A DNA stretch of 64,000 nucleotides, taken from positions 62,001 through 126,000 of the forward strand of contig JAITUA010000015.1 of assembly GCA_031286615.1 (NCBI GenBank), given 5' to 3'. Position 1 is the first letter of the stretch. Each line of letters begins with the position of its first letter. The translations under genes and the position numbers were made by a program. A model generated the notes under the pieces. The model ran no database searches. It saw only the letters and a list, made by a program, of their open reading frames with translations, and was not told the origin of the DNA. Of the stretch, positions 33,009 through 41,938 are shown piece after piece. The DNA is from Chryseobacterium sp. Its GTDB lineage: Bacteria; Bacteroidota; Bacteroidia; Flavobacteriales; Weeksellaceae.

Positions 33009-33743
33009 TTACTCTTTGATGGAATGGATAAAATCTATAGCACTTTTCTTCCAGTCTTTATCCTGAAGCAAAATATTCACAAAAGCTGTTCCTATGATGC
33101 CGCCATCCGCTTTTTCTGTTACATTTTCAAAATCTTCTTTCGATTTAATTCCGAATCCGATCATCACAGGATTTTTGAGTGGGAGGGAAGCTACCCTGGA
33201 AAGGTAGTACTCATTTTTTAAAACTGCATTTTCATTTCCCGTTGTAGAGGAAGAGCTTACTGCATACAGAAAACCTGAACTTAAAGAATCAAGATACATC
33301 ATTCTTTCATCAGACGTTTCCGGAGTGACCAGAAAGGTAAAATTAAGATTGTACTGCTTTAAAACAGACTGATAGTTTTTCTCAAACTCAATAGGGGGAA
33401 GGTCAGGAAGAATCAACCCTGAAACACCGCTTTCGGAACATGCTGCACAGAATCTCTCAAATCCAAAGCTCAATACCGGATTGATATATCCCATCAGGAT
33501 AATCGGAATTCTGATTTCGTCTTTGATAGCTTTTAACTGAGATAACAGTTTTTCAATCGTCATTCCGTTTTGTAAAGCCAGTTCATGAGCTTTCTGAATC
33601 ACCGGACCATCAGCCACGGGATCAGAATAAGGCATTCCGATCTCAATCATATCTGCTCCGGAATCCTGAATCAGTTTTATAATATCAGCGGTGTCTTCCA
33701 GTTGTGGAATTCCTGCTGTGAAGTATATATTTAGTTTTTTCAT
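33009..33743 (-). CDS. trpA: Tryptophan synthase alpha chain
   Basis: This 244-residue TIM-barrel subunit cleaves indole-3-glycerol phosphate to indole. Visible motifs are ADMIEIGMPYSDPVADGP (containing the catalytic Glu and Asp) and the phosphate-binding GFGIKSKEDF. I start at ATG 33743 (MKKLNIYFTAG), because the longer frame adds 19 atypical residues. It is the last gene of the trp operon, 95 bases after trpB. Confidence 0.95.
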   Translation of the reverse strand: MKKLNIYFTAGIPQLEDTADIIKLIQDSGADMIEIGMPYSDPVADGPVIQKAHELALQNGMTIEKLLSQLKAIKDEIRIPIILMGYINPVLSFGFERFCAACSESGVSGLILPDLPPIEFEKNYQSVLKQYNLNFTFLVTPETSDERMMYLDSLSSGFLYAVSSSSTTGNENAVLKNEYYLSRVASLPLKNPVMIGFGIKSKEDFENVTEKADGGIIGTAFVNILLQDKDWKKSAIDFIHSIKE

Positions 33744-33838
33744 TTCTTTCTTTTTTGTATTGATGTATTCATGCAAAATGTATTTATGATTTGGTTTCAT
33801 ATAGTATAAGGTTATTTTACATGAATACTTTTTACATT

Positions 33839-35017
33839 TTACAGATTTTTCAAATACGTTTCCATATCCTTATCTCCACGGCCGCTCAGACAAATGACGA
33901 CAACATCATTTTCATTAAATTTCTTCTTGTCAAGAACAGCCAGCGCATGGGAACTTTCCAATGCCGGAATAATTCCTTCCAGTTTGGTCAGCTCGAAAGC
34001 ACATTGTAAAGCTTCATCATCATTAATACTGAAAAATTCAGCACGTTTTTCTTTAAATAAATGGGCGTGAAAAGGTCCGATCCCCGGATAATCCAGTCCT
34101 GCAGAGATAGAGTGGGGCTCTATAACCTGACCGTCTTCCGTCTGCATGACAAGGCTTTTACTTCCGTGAAGTACTCCAAGAGTTCCTAAAAATGTTGTAG
34201 CAGCAGATTTTCCTGAATCTACACCCAAACCTCCTGCTTCAGCAGCGATGATCTTTACATCCTGTTCTTCCACAAAATGATAGAAAGTCCCTGCAGCATT
34301 GCTTCCACCACCTACGCAGGCAATCACGTAATCCGGATTTTCTCTTCCGATTTTCTCTTTAAGCTGTTCTTTGATTTCTTTTGAAATAATACTTTGAAAT
34401 CTTGCTACAAGATCCGGGAATGGATGAGGACCTACCACGCTTCCAATCACATAATGAGTCGTCTGAGGATTGTTGATCCAGTCTCTTAATGCTTCATTTA
34501 CAGCATCTTTAAGTGTTTTTGATCCTGAAGTGGCTGGCACAACTTCCGCACCCAGCATTTTCATTCTTGCAACATTCGGAGCTTGTCTTTGGATATCAAT
34601 TTCTCCCATATAAACAATGCATTCCAAACCAAGCAAAGCACATGCTGTAGCGGTGGCAACACCATGTTGTCCGGCTCCGGTTTCAGCAATAATTCTGGTT
34701 TTTCCAAGACGTTTTGCCAATAGAACCTGTCCCAGAGCATTATTGATCTTATGAGCTCCGGTGTGGTTGAGGTCTTCCCGTTTTAAATAAATCTGAGTCT
34801 GGTATTTCTGACTTAGATTTTTAGCAAAATATAGCGGTGTGGCACGGCCTACATAGTTTTTCAGTAAATCCTGATACTCAGCCTGAAAATCTTCAGATTC
34901 TATAATTTCAAGATAGTTTTTTTGTAATTCTTCTACATTAGGATAGAGCATTTCGGGGATAAAAGCACCTCCAAACTCTCCATAATATCCGTTTTCATCG
35001 GGGTTTTTATAATTCAT
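33839..35017 (-). CDS. trpB: Tryptophan synthase beta chain
   Basis: This 392-residue PLP subunit condenses indole with serine. The Schiff-base lysine lies in [13 protein letters not shown] and the phosphate loop in GGGSNAAG, with ETGAGQHG also intact. It begins [22 protein letters not shown], normal for TrpB1. It is separated from the upstream GNAT gene by only 5 bases, so the two extra genes before it are part of the operon. Confidence 0.97.
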   Translation of the reverse strand: MNYKNPDENGYYGEFGGAFIPEMLYPNVEELQKNYLEIIESEDFQAEYQDLLKNYVGRATPLYFAKNLSQKYQTQIYLKREDLNHTGAHKINNALGQVLLAKRLGKTRIIAETGAGQHGVATATACALLGLECIVYMGEIDIQRQAPNVARMKMLGAEVVPATSGSKTLKDAVNEALRDWINNPQTTHYVIGSVVGPHPFPDLVARFQSIISKEIKEQLKEKIGRENPDYVIACVGGGSNAAGTFYHFVEEQDVKIIAAEAGGLGVDSGKSAATTFLGTLGVLHGSKSLVMQTEDGQVIEPHSISAGLDYPGIGPFHAHLFKEKRAEFFSINDDEALQCAFELTKLEGIIPALESSHALAVLDKKKFNENDVVVICLSGRGDKDMETYLKNL

Positions 35018-35022
35018 TTTTT

Positions 35023-35568
35023 TTATTCTTTAGTAATTAAATAAGCATTATTCTGTGAACTCAGCTGCCTGAGCAGTTCTTTTGTTTCCTTTGATGCATT
35101 AAAAATCAAAATATCATCGTCTTCAGAGTTAATCCATTCCGACCCGATACTTTCTTTGATCGTCTTGGCTTTGTCATGAAGAATTTCAATTGAGCACTTT
35201 TCATAAAAAGGACGGAGATCCGAATGGCAGAAACCAATAGTATCCAAATTTCTCTGAATGGCATTCTCTTTAAAATGACGGACTAAAGCGGCTCCATACC
35301 CTTTCTTTTTGTGAGCAGACACAAGGCCTACAGCTTCTGCAAAAGAATAATCAGTGCCGGCTATTTTTAAAGTAAAATCAAAATTGACACGCATCAATAC
35401 CAGAACATTTTCATTGGTATCCAGCATAAAATGAAATTCTGAGTCTTTGAAAAAAGTCCGGAAATAGGCAGTTTTCATGCTGTTCCAGGCAGAGATATCC
35501 CAAAGCTGTAAGATATGTTCTATCTCATTTTCCGTTAGATCTTTTGTTTCTTTTACTTGATATTTCAT
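35023..35568 (-). CDS. GNAT family N-acetyltransferase in the trp operon
   Basis: This 181-residue acetyltransferase has the acetyl-CoA loop pattern [23 protein letters not shown] (Q/RxxGxG/A equivalent KKKGYGAAL). The substrate is unknown. Its ATG overlaps the stop of the preceding hypothetical gene (ATGA) and trpB follows after 5 bases. It is therefore co-transcribed with tryptophan genes without an obvious pathway role. Confidence 0.85.
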   Translation of the reverse strand: MKYQVKETKDLTENEIEHILQLWDISAWNSMKTAYFRTFFKDSEFHFMLDTNENVLVLMRVNFDFTLKIAGTDYSFAEAVGLVSAHKKKGYGAALVRHFKENAIQRNLDTIGFCHSDLRPFYEKCSIEILHDKAKTIKESIGSEWINSEDDDILIFNASKETKELLRQLSSQNNAYLITKE

Positions 35569-36074
35569 GAGTTTAAGCTATTAATAAATGTGAGGTGGTA
35601 ATCATGTTGTTGTTTGGTAATCAGTTTTTTATAATGTAATAATTCTATTTTATGCATTAAATCAATTAAAGTTGCTTTATCTATTTTGGATTGATACATG
35701 GTAATTGCAATTTCCAGATTGTCAATCAGATAATAAGAATCAGCGTCTTCATACAACAGAAATATTTTAGCATAGATCAATCCTAAGTCATATTTTATAA
35801 CTGATCTTACATGGCTTTCCAGAAACTTATCCGAAATAATAACAAGATAATAGCTGTTCCACAAGCTGATTCTTTCAAAAAAATACTGGATATCGGTTTC
35901 CTGAAAATCTTTAATGATTTCAATGAACTCAGACAATAATCCGCCAACTTCCCAATGTTCTATATTGCTGTCATTTTCAGCAACAAAATGGTACAGGGCC
36001 TGGATTTTCTCATTCCCAAACTTAGGAGGAAATAAGGCTTTATAAAATGTCTTTTTTAGCAAATGTATGTTCAT
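35565..36074 (-). CDS. Hypothetical protein in the trp operon, 169 residues
   Basis: I do not recognise this helical, soluble protein (rich in Leu, Ile, Tyr; no signal peptide). Segments such as VGGLLSEFIEIIKDFQETDIQYFFERI and KIELLHYKKLITKQQHDYHL suggest an all-alpha fold. It lies between trpF (27-base gap) and the GNAT gene (4-base overlap). Confidence 0.7.
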   Translation of the reverse strand: MNIHLLKKTFYKALFPPKFGNEKIQALYHFVAENDSNIEHWEVGGLLSEFIEIIKDFQETDIQYFFERISLWNSYYLVIISDKFLESHVRSVIKYDLGLIYAKIFLLYEDADSYYLIDNLEIAITMYQSKIDKATLIDLMHKIELLHYKKLITKQQHDYHLTFINSLNS

Positions 36075-36101
36075 TGTTGTGTTTTTTAGGGGTTATATCT
36101 T

Positions 36102-36788
36102 TTATTGATATAGGTTTTTAAACTTTTTTATACGGTCAATATCTTTATTTCCAGGTTCGATTTCAAATTTTGAATTGATATCTAAAGCAAAAGGCTGCTG
36201 TTGTAAAGCTTCAATATCTCCAATATTTTCTTCTGAAATACCACCACTTAAAAAGTAGGGCAGTGGAATCTTAAGATCGTTCAGTAAAGTCCAGTCAAAC
36301 TGTTTCCCTGTTCCCCCGAATGCTTTTCCGTCTGTATCAAACAAATAATAGGTGATAGGTGACGGGTTGCAGGCCGCAGGTTGCTGACTGAAAGTTTGTA
36401 GTATTCCGTTTTTTGTTTCTGAATCATTGTTTCCTATCCTTATCACTTTAATGATCTTGACTTCCGGATCCAGTTTTTGTTTTAATTCAGCAATGAAACT
36501 ATCACTTTCGTCACCATGAAGCTGAACAAAATTCAATTTGGCTTTTTGAACAATCTGTAGAATATCATCTGCAGCTTCGTTCACAAAAACACCGGTTTTT
36601 CCCTGGTGATTTATAATAGAAATCTCTTCCAGGCTCAGGTGATTCAAAACATATCTCGGTGATTTTTCATAGAAGATAAAGCCGAGAAAATCTACGTTCA
36701 TGGAAATCAATTCCTGAATCTGTTCCTGTTTGGTAAGACCGCAGACTTTGAGTTTTGGATGTATAGTAGTGGAGTTCATTGTTGGCAT
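36102..36788 (-). CDS. trpF: Phosphoribosylanthranilate isomerase
   Basis: This roughly 228-residue TIM-barrel enzyme isomerises phosphoribosylanthranilate. KVCGLTKQEQI holds the catalytic Cys, VNEAADDI and VQLHGDES follow, and the late LFDTDGKAFGGTGKQFDW (catalytic Asp) and FLSGGISEENI bind phosphate. A TTG at 36794, an ATG at 36788 and an ATG at 36779 are possible starts. I chose 36788. It follows trpC after a few bases. The region YNLFDTDG-like insertion before it (ACNPSPITYYL) is slightly unusual. Confidence 0.93.
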   Translation of the reverse strand: MPTMNSTTIHPKLKVCGLTKQEQIQELISMNVDFLGFIFYEKSPRYVLNHLSLEEISIINHQGKTGVFVNEAADDILQIVQKAKLNFVQLHGDESDSFIAELKQKLDPEVKIIKVIRIGNNDSETKNGILQTFSQQPAACNPSPITYYLFDTDGKAFGGTGKQFDWTLLNDLKIPLPYFLSGGISEENIGDIEALQQQPFALDINSKFEIEPGNKDIDRIKKFKNLYQ

Positions 36789-36796
36789 TATCAATA

Positions 36797-37570
36797 TTAA
36801 ATTTTAGCAGCGAATTCTTCAAATGCTGTAGCGGGATTTGTATTTTTCATAAAATATTCTCCCATCAGGAAGCCGTCAAATCCCTTTTCTTTTAAAAACT
36901 GAAAATCTTCCAGGTTATAAATACCGCTTTCCGCTACAGATAAAACTTCTTTTGGAAGCAGGTTTTTCAGCTGAACAGAATGTTGCAGATCCACTTTGAA
37001 ATCCTTAAGGTTTCTATTGTTGATCCCCACAAGATCAATTTTTGAATTATAATGTTTCAGTTCATCTTCCGTATGAATTTCCAGTAAAACTTCCATGTTC
37101 AATTCATGAGCAAGATCTGTAAATTCTTCTACCTGAGCGGGTGAAAGACATGATGCAATCAGTAAAATGACATCAGCTCCAATACTTTTAGCTTCATAGA
37201 ACTGATATTCATCAATCATGAAATCTTTTCTCAGAATCGGAATATTAATATCATTTCTTACACTTACAATATCATTTAAGTTTCCACCGAAAAAGTCATG
37301 ATCAGTCAGGATAGAAATTCCGCTGGCTCCAAAGTTTTCGTATGCTGAAACCACTTCTAAAGGTTCTACACTATTGTTGATGATTCCTTTTGATGGAGAT
37401 TGTCTTTTAAATTCAGCGATAATTCCGCTTTTATTTTGGATGGATTCTTTCAGAGAATTGGTGTTTCTTCCAAAAAAGCCTGTGTTTTTTAACCGGTCAA
37501 GAGATATGCGTGATTTTGCTCCGGTAATCTCCAGTTTTTTTCGTTCAATAATTTTATCCAGTATAGTCAT
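36797..37570 (-). CDS. trpC: Indole-3-glycerol phosphate synthase
   Basis: This 257-residue TIM-barrel enzyme closes the indole ring. The N-terminal MTILDKIIERKKLEI, the catalytic IIAEFKRQSPSKGII (Lys), PILRKDFMIDEYQFYEA, EIHTEDEL, GINNRNLKDF and AESGIY motifs are all intact. In E. coli trpC is fused to trpF; here they are separate. A 167-base gap to trpD upstream holds only AT-rich sequence with repeated ATTAAGA-like words. Confidence 0.96.
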   Translation of the reverse strand: MTILDKIIERKKLEITGAKSRISLDRLKNTGFFGRNTNSLKESIQNKSGIIAEFKRQSPSKGIINNSVEPLEVVSAYENFGASGISILTDHDFFGGNLNDIVSVRNDINIPILRKDFMIDEYQFYEAKSIGADVILLIASCLSPAQVEEFTDLAHELNMEVLLEIHTEDELKHYNSKIDLVGINNRNLKDFKVDLQHSVQLKNLLPKEVLSVAESGIYNLEDFQFLKEKGFDGFLMGEYFMKNTNPATAFEEFAAKI

Positions 37571-37751
37571 TTGTTGCAGAATTTAATAAGATAATAAAAA
37601 TGATGAACCATTAAGGGATATTAAGATAATAAGATAAATTAAGCCATCAAAGATGGAGAATAAAGGATGTCGCTGAATAAATAGCTTTAGCTATTATCTT
37701 AACTATTCTTCATCACTTAAAAATTCTTAACGGTTAAAAAAAATAATAAGA

Positions 37752-38738
37752 CTAATTAATTAAAAGATTAAAACTGTTCAGTGCCTTTCCGCTTTGCAGG
37801 CTTTCCTTAGCTAAAAGAAGACAGTCGTCATACGTTCCGAAGCGGTGCGTGTTGTACAGTGCTACTGAAGCGTTGGCCAGAATCACAGAATTTTGTTGTT
37901 CCGTACCTTTTCCTTCCAGAATATTCATAAATATTTTTGCCGTTTCCTGAACGGTGCTTCCAGCCTTAATATCCTCCAGCGTTACCGGATTGAAACCTAA
38001 ATCTTCAGCAGAATAAATTTCTTCTCCGTTTTTTGTAATGATTTTGCTGTCGTCAGTAAGACTTATTTCATCATATCCGTCAAGGCCGTGTACCAGAATA
38101 AACTCACGTTCCTCTTTTTGAAGGAGGTACTGGTAAATTCTTGCTATTTCCAGGTTATACACCCCAATCATTGAATATTTGGGTTTTGCAGGATTAACTA
38201 ATGGCCCCAAAAGGTTAAAAAATGTTCTTAAACCTAAAGATTTTCTCAATAATCCAACAGATTGCAGCGCGGGATGAAAATAAGGAGCATGTAAAAAGCA
38301 AATATTGGCTCGCTCAAGGTCTTCATTCAATTGCTTCGAATTATTTTTAAACTGATAACCCAATTCTTCCAGTACATTGGATGAACCGGTGGTAGTGGAA
38401 GCTCCGTAATTTCCATGTTTGGTTACCTTCTGTCCGGCTCCGGTCACCACAAAACTGGCTAATGTTGAGATATTGATAGTGTCTTTTCCGTCACCTCCCG
38501 TTCCCACAATGTCAATAGCATCACTGGCATCTATATCTGCAGGAACAGCCATCTGTAGCAGCGCCTCTCTGAATCCTTCCACTTCCTTCAGAGTAATATT
38601 TCTCATCAGGAAAACACTGATAAATGCGGTGACTTCTGCAGTGTTGAACTTATTCTGTGCAATCTCAATCATGGTAGCCTTGGCTTCTGATTTTGAAAGC
38701 GTATTATGATTGAACAGGTATTGCAGTATTTCTTTCAT
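37752..38738 (-). CDS. trpD: Anthranilate phosphoribosyltransferase
   Basis: This 328-residue enzyme attaches phosphoribosyl to anthranilate. Motifs are DIVGTGGDGKDTINIST (PRPP loop), KHGNYGASTTTGSSNVLEELG, and the later FFNLLGPLVNPAKP. I start at ATG 38738 (MKEILQYLFNH), because the family begins there. A GTG at 38783 would give a GTGA overlap with trpG and 15 extra residues, so that start remains possible. Confidence 0.94.
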   Translation of the reverse strand: MKEILQYLFNHNTLSKSEAKATMIEIAQNKFNTAEVTAFISVFLMRNITLKEVEGFREALLQMAVPADIDASDAIDIVGTGGDGKDTINISTLASFVVTGAGQKVTKHGNYGASTTTGSSNVLEELGYQFKNNSKQLNEDLERANICFLHAPYFHPALQSVGLLRKSLGLRTFFNLLGPLVNPAKPKYSMIGVYNLEIARIYQYLLQKEEREFILVHGLDGYDEISLTDDSKIITKNGEEIYSAEDLGFNPVTLEDIKAGSTVQETAKIFMNILEGKGTEQQNSVILANASVALYNTHRFGTYDDCLLLAKESLQSGKALNSFNLLIN

Positions 38739-38779
38739 TTGTGGAGTTTTTATTGTTGTTGATGGGATTTCTAATGTTT

Positions 38780-39379
38780 TCACGATAAAAGAAAGTTTTT
38801 GATGATTACTTCTCCTTCGGGTGTTAAAATACTCTCAGGGTGGAACTGTACTCCGTGTACATCATAAGTTTTATGCTGTAAAGCCATGATCATTCCGTCT
38901 TTGTCTACAGCTGTGATCTCTAATTCTTCCGGGAAACCTTCCGGATTTACTGCCCAGCTGTGGTATCTGCCTACTTCCAGGCCTGAGCTTAGATCTTTGA
39001 AAAGTTTAGTATTTTCTTTTACCAGTTCAGTAGTGGTTGCTACTCCGTGGAAGATTTCAGTCAGATTGATCAGATTTCCTCCAAACGCTTCAGCAATAGC
39101 CTGCTGTCCGAGACATACTCCCAGAATGCTTTTTGTAGGAGCATATTCTTTAATAAGGTCTAATAAAATACCTGCTTCCTCAGGAATTCCAGGCCCTGGA
39201 GAGAGAATGATCTTATCATACTTTCCGATTTCTTCCAGGGTAATTTCATCATTTCTTACCACATCCACTCTTTGATTCAGAATTCTTTCAATAATCTGGA
39301 CCAGGTTATAAGTGAAGCTGTCATAGTTATCAAAAACGAGAACTTTAAGTGGCTGCTGAGTATTTATATTGTTGTTCAT
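38780..39379 (-). CDS. trpG: Anthranilate synthase glutamine amidotransferase component
   Basis: This 199-residue class I glutamine amidotransferase has the nucleophile Cys in LGVCLGQQAIAEAFGG, the oxyanion strand LSPGPGIPEEAG, and HPE in VQFHPESIL. It provides ammonia to TrpE and may also serve para-aminobenzoate synthesis, since a single TrpG/PabA often does both. It ends 60 bases downstream of trpE and overlaps trpD if the GTG start is used. Confidence 0.95.
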   Translation of the reverse strand: MNNNINTQQPLKVLVFDNYDSFTYNLVQIIERILNQRVDVVRNDEITLEEIGKYDKIILSPGPGIPEEAGILLDLIKEYAPTKSILGVCLGQQAIAEAFGGNLINLTEIFHGVATTTELVKENTKLFKDLSSGLEVGRYHSWAVNPEGFPEELEITAVDKDGMIMALQHKTYDVHGVQFHPESILTPEGEVIIKNFLLS

Positions 39380-39403
39380 TTCTTTTTTGTTAGGTTGTTC
39401 TTT

Positions 39404-39431
39404 TGCTGGTTGCTAGTTGCTGGTTACTAGG
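39404..39431. repeat. Heptanucleotide tandem repeat between trpE and trpG
   Basis: Four period-7 units: TGCTGGT, TGCTAGT, TGCTGGT, TACTAGG. Similar words (CTGGTTG, CTAGTTT) occur at 44147-44160. Confidence 0.6.
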
Positions 39432-39438
39432 GCTTATT

Positions 39439-40863
39439 TTATTTTTCAACTATTTTTTCTGCTTTTTCCACTGCTTTTTTCAATGCATTCAGTTTATTGT
39501 TGACTTCCTGCAGTTCATTTTCCGGAACTGATTTTGCCACAATACCGGCACCAGCCTGGTAAAAGAGTGTATTATTCTTACTTAAGAAAGTTCTGATCAT
39601 AATGGCCTGGTTGCAGGTTCCATTCAAACCGATAATTCCTATACAGCCGCCATAATATCCGCGGGAATCTTTTTCGTATTGATTAATAAGTTGAAGCGCT
39701 TTATGCTTCGGCGCGCCACTCAGAGTTCCCTGAGGGAAAGTTGCAGATACCATTTCAAGAGGGTTGATATCAGTGGCAACATCTGCTGTAACTTCGCTAA
39801 CCATATGGATTACGTGAGAGAACAACTGAATTTCTTTAAGCTTGGTCACCGTTACATTTTTTCCGAGTTTTCCAAGATCATTTCTTGCCAGGTCTACCAG
39901 CATGGTATGTTCTGCATTTTCTTTAGGATCAGCTTTTAATTCCTCAATAGCCTGAAGATCAGTCTCAAAGTTTCCCGTTCTTTTAGAGGTTCCGGCAATC
40001 GGGTGAATGATTGCTTTATGGTCTTTTATAATTAATTGGCTTTCAGGGCTTGATCCGAATAATTTGTAATTTCCATAATCAAAATAGAAAAGATATGGAG
40101 AAGGGTTGATATTTCTCAAGGCACGGTATACATTGAATTCATCTCCCTTGAATTTCTGTTCAAACCTTCTGCTCAGAACAAGTTGGAAGACATCGCCACG
40201 CATGCAGTGCTTTTGGGCTGTTTTTACTAATTCTCTATAGTCTTCATCAGTAATATTAGATGTTTCCTCATCAGTTTTTTCGAAAGGGTACACCGGAGTA
40301 TTCTGATTTTTAATAAGGTTTTCCAACAGGTGGAAGTCAGATTTTACCCCTTCAATAGAATTTTCAATAATATACATTTCATCATTAAAATGATTAATTG
40401 CAATTACGTATTGATATAATCTGTATCTGAGAACAGGAATTTCAACTTCCTTACTTTGTGCTTTAAGATTGATCTTTTCAAAAAACTGTACCGCTTCAAA
40501 ACTTGTATATCCAAAAAGACTCTGAGCCGTTTGTTCTATCGGATCGTTGGTTTCTTCACATTTAAAAATCTTCCTGAATTCTTCAAATATATCTGTGATA
40601 TTGCGTTCCATCATGAATTGCTTTACAGGAGCAGAAGCAGGAAGTTTGATTTCATATTCGTTGAGGTTCTTCACTTCAATTCCAGCAATGGCATTCACAG
40701 CGATGAAGGAAAAGTTGTTATCAATACTTTTTGAATCCGAGCTTTCCAGAAGAATGGTATCACGGAATTTATCTCTGATTTTAAGATAAATATTCATGGG
40801 CGTATGAAGATCTCCCAGCGTTTTTTTCGAAACAGTTTTTATTTTAATTGTGTCAGTATGCAT
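39439..40863 (-). CDS. trpE: Anthranilate synthase component I
   Basis: This 474-residue chorismate-using enzyme is the first committed step of tryptophan synthesis. The C-terminal chorismate-binding domain shows HPIAGTSKRTG, DLARNDLGKLG, HMVSEVTADV, FPQGTLSGAPKHKALQLI and YYGGCIGIIGLNG. The N-terminal domain carries the allosteric region (LLESSDSKS). I start at ATG 40863 (MHTDTIKIKT); the longer frame begins in the attenuator hairpin. It is the first gene of the trp operon. Confidence 0.96.
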   Translation of the reverse strand: MHTDTIKIKTVSKKTLGDLHTPMNIYLKIRDKFRDTILLESSDSKSIDNNFSFIAVNAIAGIEVKNLNEYEIKLPASAPVKQFMMERNITDIFEEFRKIFKCEETNDPIEQTAQSLFGYTSFEAVQFFEKINLKAQSKEVEIPVLRYRLYQYVIAINHFNDEMYIIENSIEGVKSDFHLLENLIKNQNTPVYPFEKTDEETSNITDEDYRELVKTAQKHCMRGDVFQLVLSRRFEQKFKGDEFNVYRALRNINPSPYLFYFDYGNYKLFGSSPESQLIIKDHKAIIHPIAGTSKRTGNFETDLQAIEELKADPKENAEHTMLVDLARNDLGKLGKNVTVTKLKEIQLFSHVIHMVSEVTADVATDINPLEMVSATFPQGTLSGAPKHKALQLINQYEKDSRGYYGGCIGIIGLNGTCNQAIMIRTFLSKNNTLFYQAGAGIVAKSVPENELQEVNNKLNALKKAVEKAEKIVEK

Positions 40864-40889
40864 TTTGTTTTTTTGTAAGATTAAAGAAT

Positions 40890-40922
40890 AAAAAAAGGCT
40901 TCAACGGTATCCGTCAAAGCCT
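40890..40922 (-). terminator. Attenuator terminator of the trp operon
   Basis: On the minus strand, stem AGGCTT-tg-ACGG / CCGT-tg-AAGCCT is followed by a run of seven T, 27 bases before the trpE ATG. It lies after the leader peptide stop. It is a transcription attenuator rather than an end-of-gene signal, because the leader peptide precedes it and trpE follows. Confidence 0.85.
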
Positions 40923-40955
40923 ATATATTGTTTTTTGATTATTTCTGCTGTATGA

Positions 40956-41024
40956 TTAGCAACATGACAATACCTTCAGACCCGACGAAGAGTTTGAAAG
41001 CCACCACCAAATATTGTTGCTCAT
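40956..41024 (-). CDS. trpL: trp operon leader peptide with three consecutive Trp codons
   Basis: This 22-residue reading frame begins ATG AGC AAC AAT ATT TGG TGG TGG and ends in TAA, giving MSNNIWWWLSNSSSGLKVL plus SCC. Three tandem Trp codons, a terminator hairpin 34 bases downstream and trpE next is the classic attenuation layout: scarce charged tRNA-Trp stalls the ribosome and prevents hairpin formation. An in-frame ATG at 41033 is probably upstream of the transcription start. An alternative antiterminator fold was not resolved. Confidence 0.85.
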   Translation of the reverse strand: MSNNIWWWLSNSSSGLKVLSCC

Positions 41025-41037
41025 TGTAAACATGGGA

Positions 41038-41064
41038 CAAATGTAGAAATTTTTTTAATACAAA
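41038..41064 (-). promoter_or_regulatory. Promoter of the trp operon
   Basis: Minus-strand TACATTTG (41045-41038) is an exact -7 element. TTTG (41064-41061) lies 15 bases upstream, closer than usual. The expected transcription start near 41030 would put the leader ATG almost at the 5' end of the RNA. Confidence 0.55.
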
Positions 41065-41109
41065 AACTAAAAAATAGTAAAAATTTAAAAAACTTAATAT
41101 AAGAATCTC

Positions 41110-41754
41110 CTATTTAAGCTGCTTCAGCTCAAGTTGTAATTCTTTTATTTTCTCTTTGTAAGATTCATCATCATAGTACTTTACATAGTCTTCCAATGCT
41201 GCAATATATTCTTCAATGAATTCCTTATTGGTTCTGTCTGCTTCATATTTGATTTTTGCTGAATTGATAGGAGCCAATTTTAAATACTTAAGATTAGCCT
41301 GTCCTTCATCAGACTGATTGTAGAGAATCACTATATTTTTTTCATATCCCGGAATGTATTTTACAGGAAAAGAAACTTCCGTTCGTGGAATTCTGATTGC
41401 ATTTTCAATCGGATAGATAGAAGCGGTTGTAGTAGAGAAAAACGTTGAAATATATTTTCCGTCCTGTTTCTTTACAATAGCCTCATAATCATGGATATAC
41501 ATTTCATTTAGGGTGGAGTTGGTTTCTACATCAGACGTGATGATTGCAGTGCTTTCCACTCCGTATTTGTTTAAAAACCATGCATTTAAAAATTGCCCTC
41601 CAATCCCGTTTAATATAGCCAAAGGAATAATTGGAATCAGAAACCATGCTTTTTTGGTCAGATAGGAAAGCCCTCCAAAGAATATCAGCAACAGAATCAC
41701 GGTATAAAAACCATGATGACTGGTGAAAAACAGAATTTTTGAAATTAAAACCAT
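41110..41754 (-). CDS. Hypothetical membrane protein, 214 residues
   Basis: Two N-terminal membrane helices (GFYTVILLLIFFGGLSYL and AWFLIPIIPLAILNGIGG) are followed by a soluble beta-rich domain (about residues 65-160) and a charged C-terminal coiled-coil-like tail (EEYIAALEDYVKYYDDESYKEKIKELQLELKQLK). I cannot assign a family. It may be a DUF3592-like membrane protein. It stands alone upstream of the trp attenuator region. Confidence 0.7.
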   Translation of the reverse strand: MVLISKILFFTSHHGFYTVILLLIFFGGLSYLTKKAWFLIPIIPLAILNGIGGQFLNAWFLNKYGVESTAIITSDVETNSTLNEMYIHDYEAIVKKQDGKYISTFFSTTTASIYPIENAIRIPRTEVSFPVKYIPGYEKNIVILYNQSDEGQANLKYLKLAPINSAKIKYEADRTNKEFIEEYIAALEDYVKYYDDESYKEKIKELQLELKQLK

Positions 41755-41824
41755 GCATTAAATATAATTATTTTATTTAAATGCTAAGATCGTAAGGATG
41801 TTATTAGATTATTATTTAATATGT

Positions 41825-41889
41825 GTTCGCAAAAGCGTTTCACTCAGCAAGGTTTGTCATCATTAGCTAAACGAAGTGCCTTTGCGAAC
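41825..41889. repeat. Imperfect inverted repeat, dispersed-element-like
   Basis: GTTCGCAAAAGC (41825-41836) and GCCTTTGCGAAC (41878-41889) pair with one mismatch. CTTTGCGAAC occurs again at 41922-41931. It resembles degenerate intergenic repeats of flavobacteria. No gene is supported in the 184-base gap. Confidence 0.5.
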
Positions 41890-41938
41890 AAAAAAAGAGT
41901 TTTATTTAATTACTTTGCGAACCTGGCGTTTAAAACAA

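Noticed and set aside
40896-40922. Hairpin before trpE as the terminator of the gene at 41110
   Set aside because: A leader peptide with Trp codons and the trp promoter lie between them, so it belongs to the trp leader.
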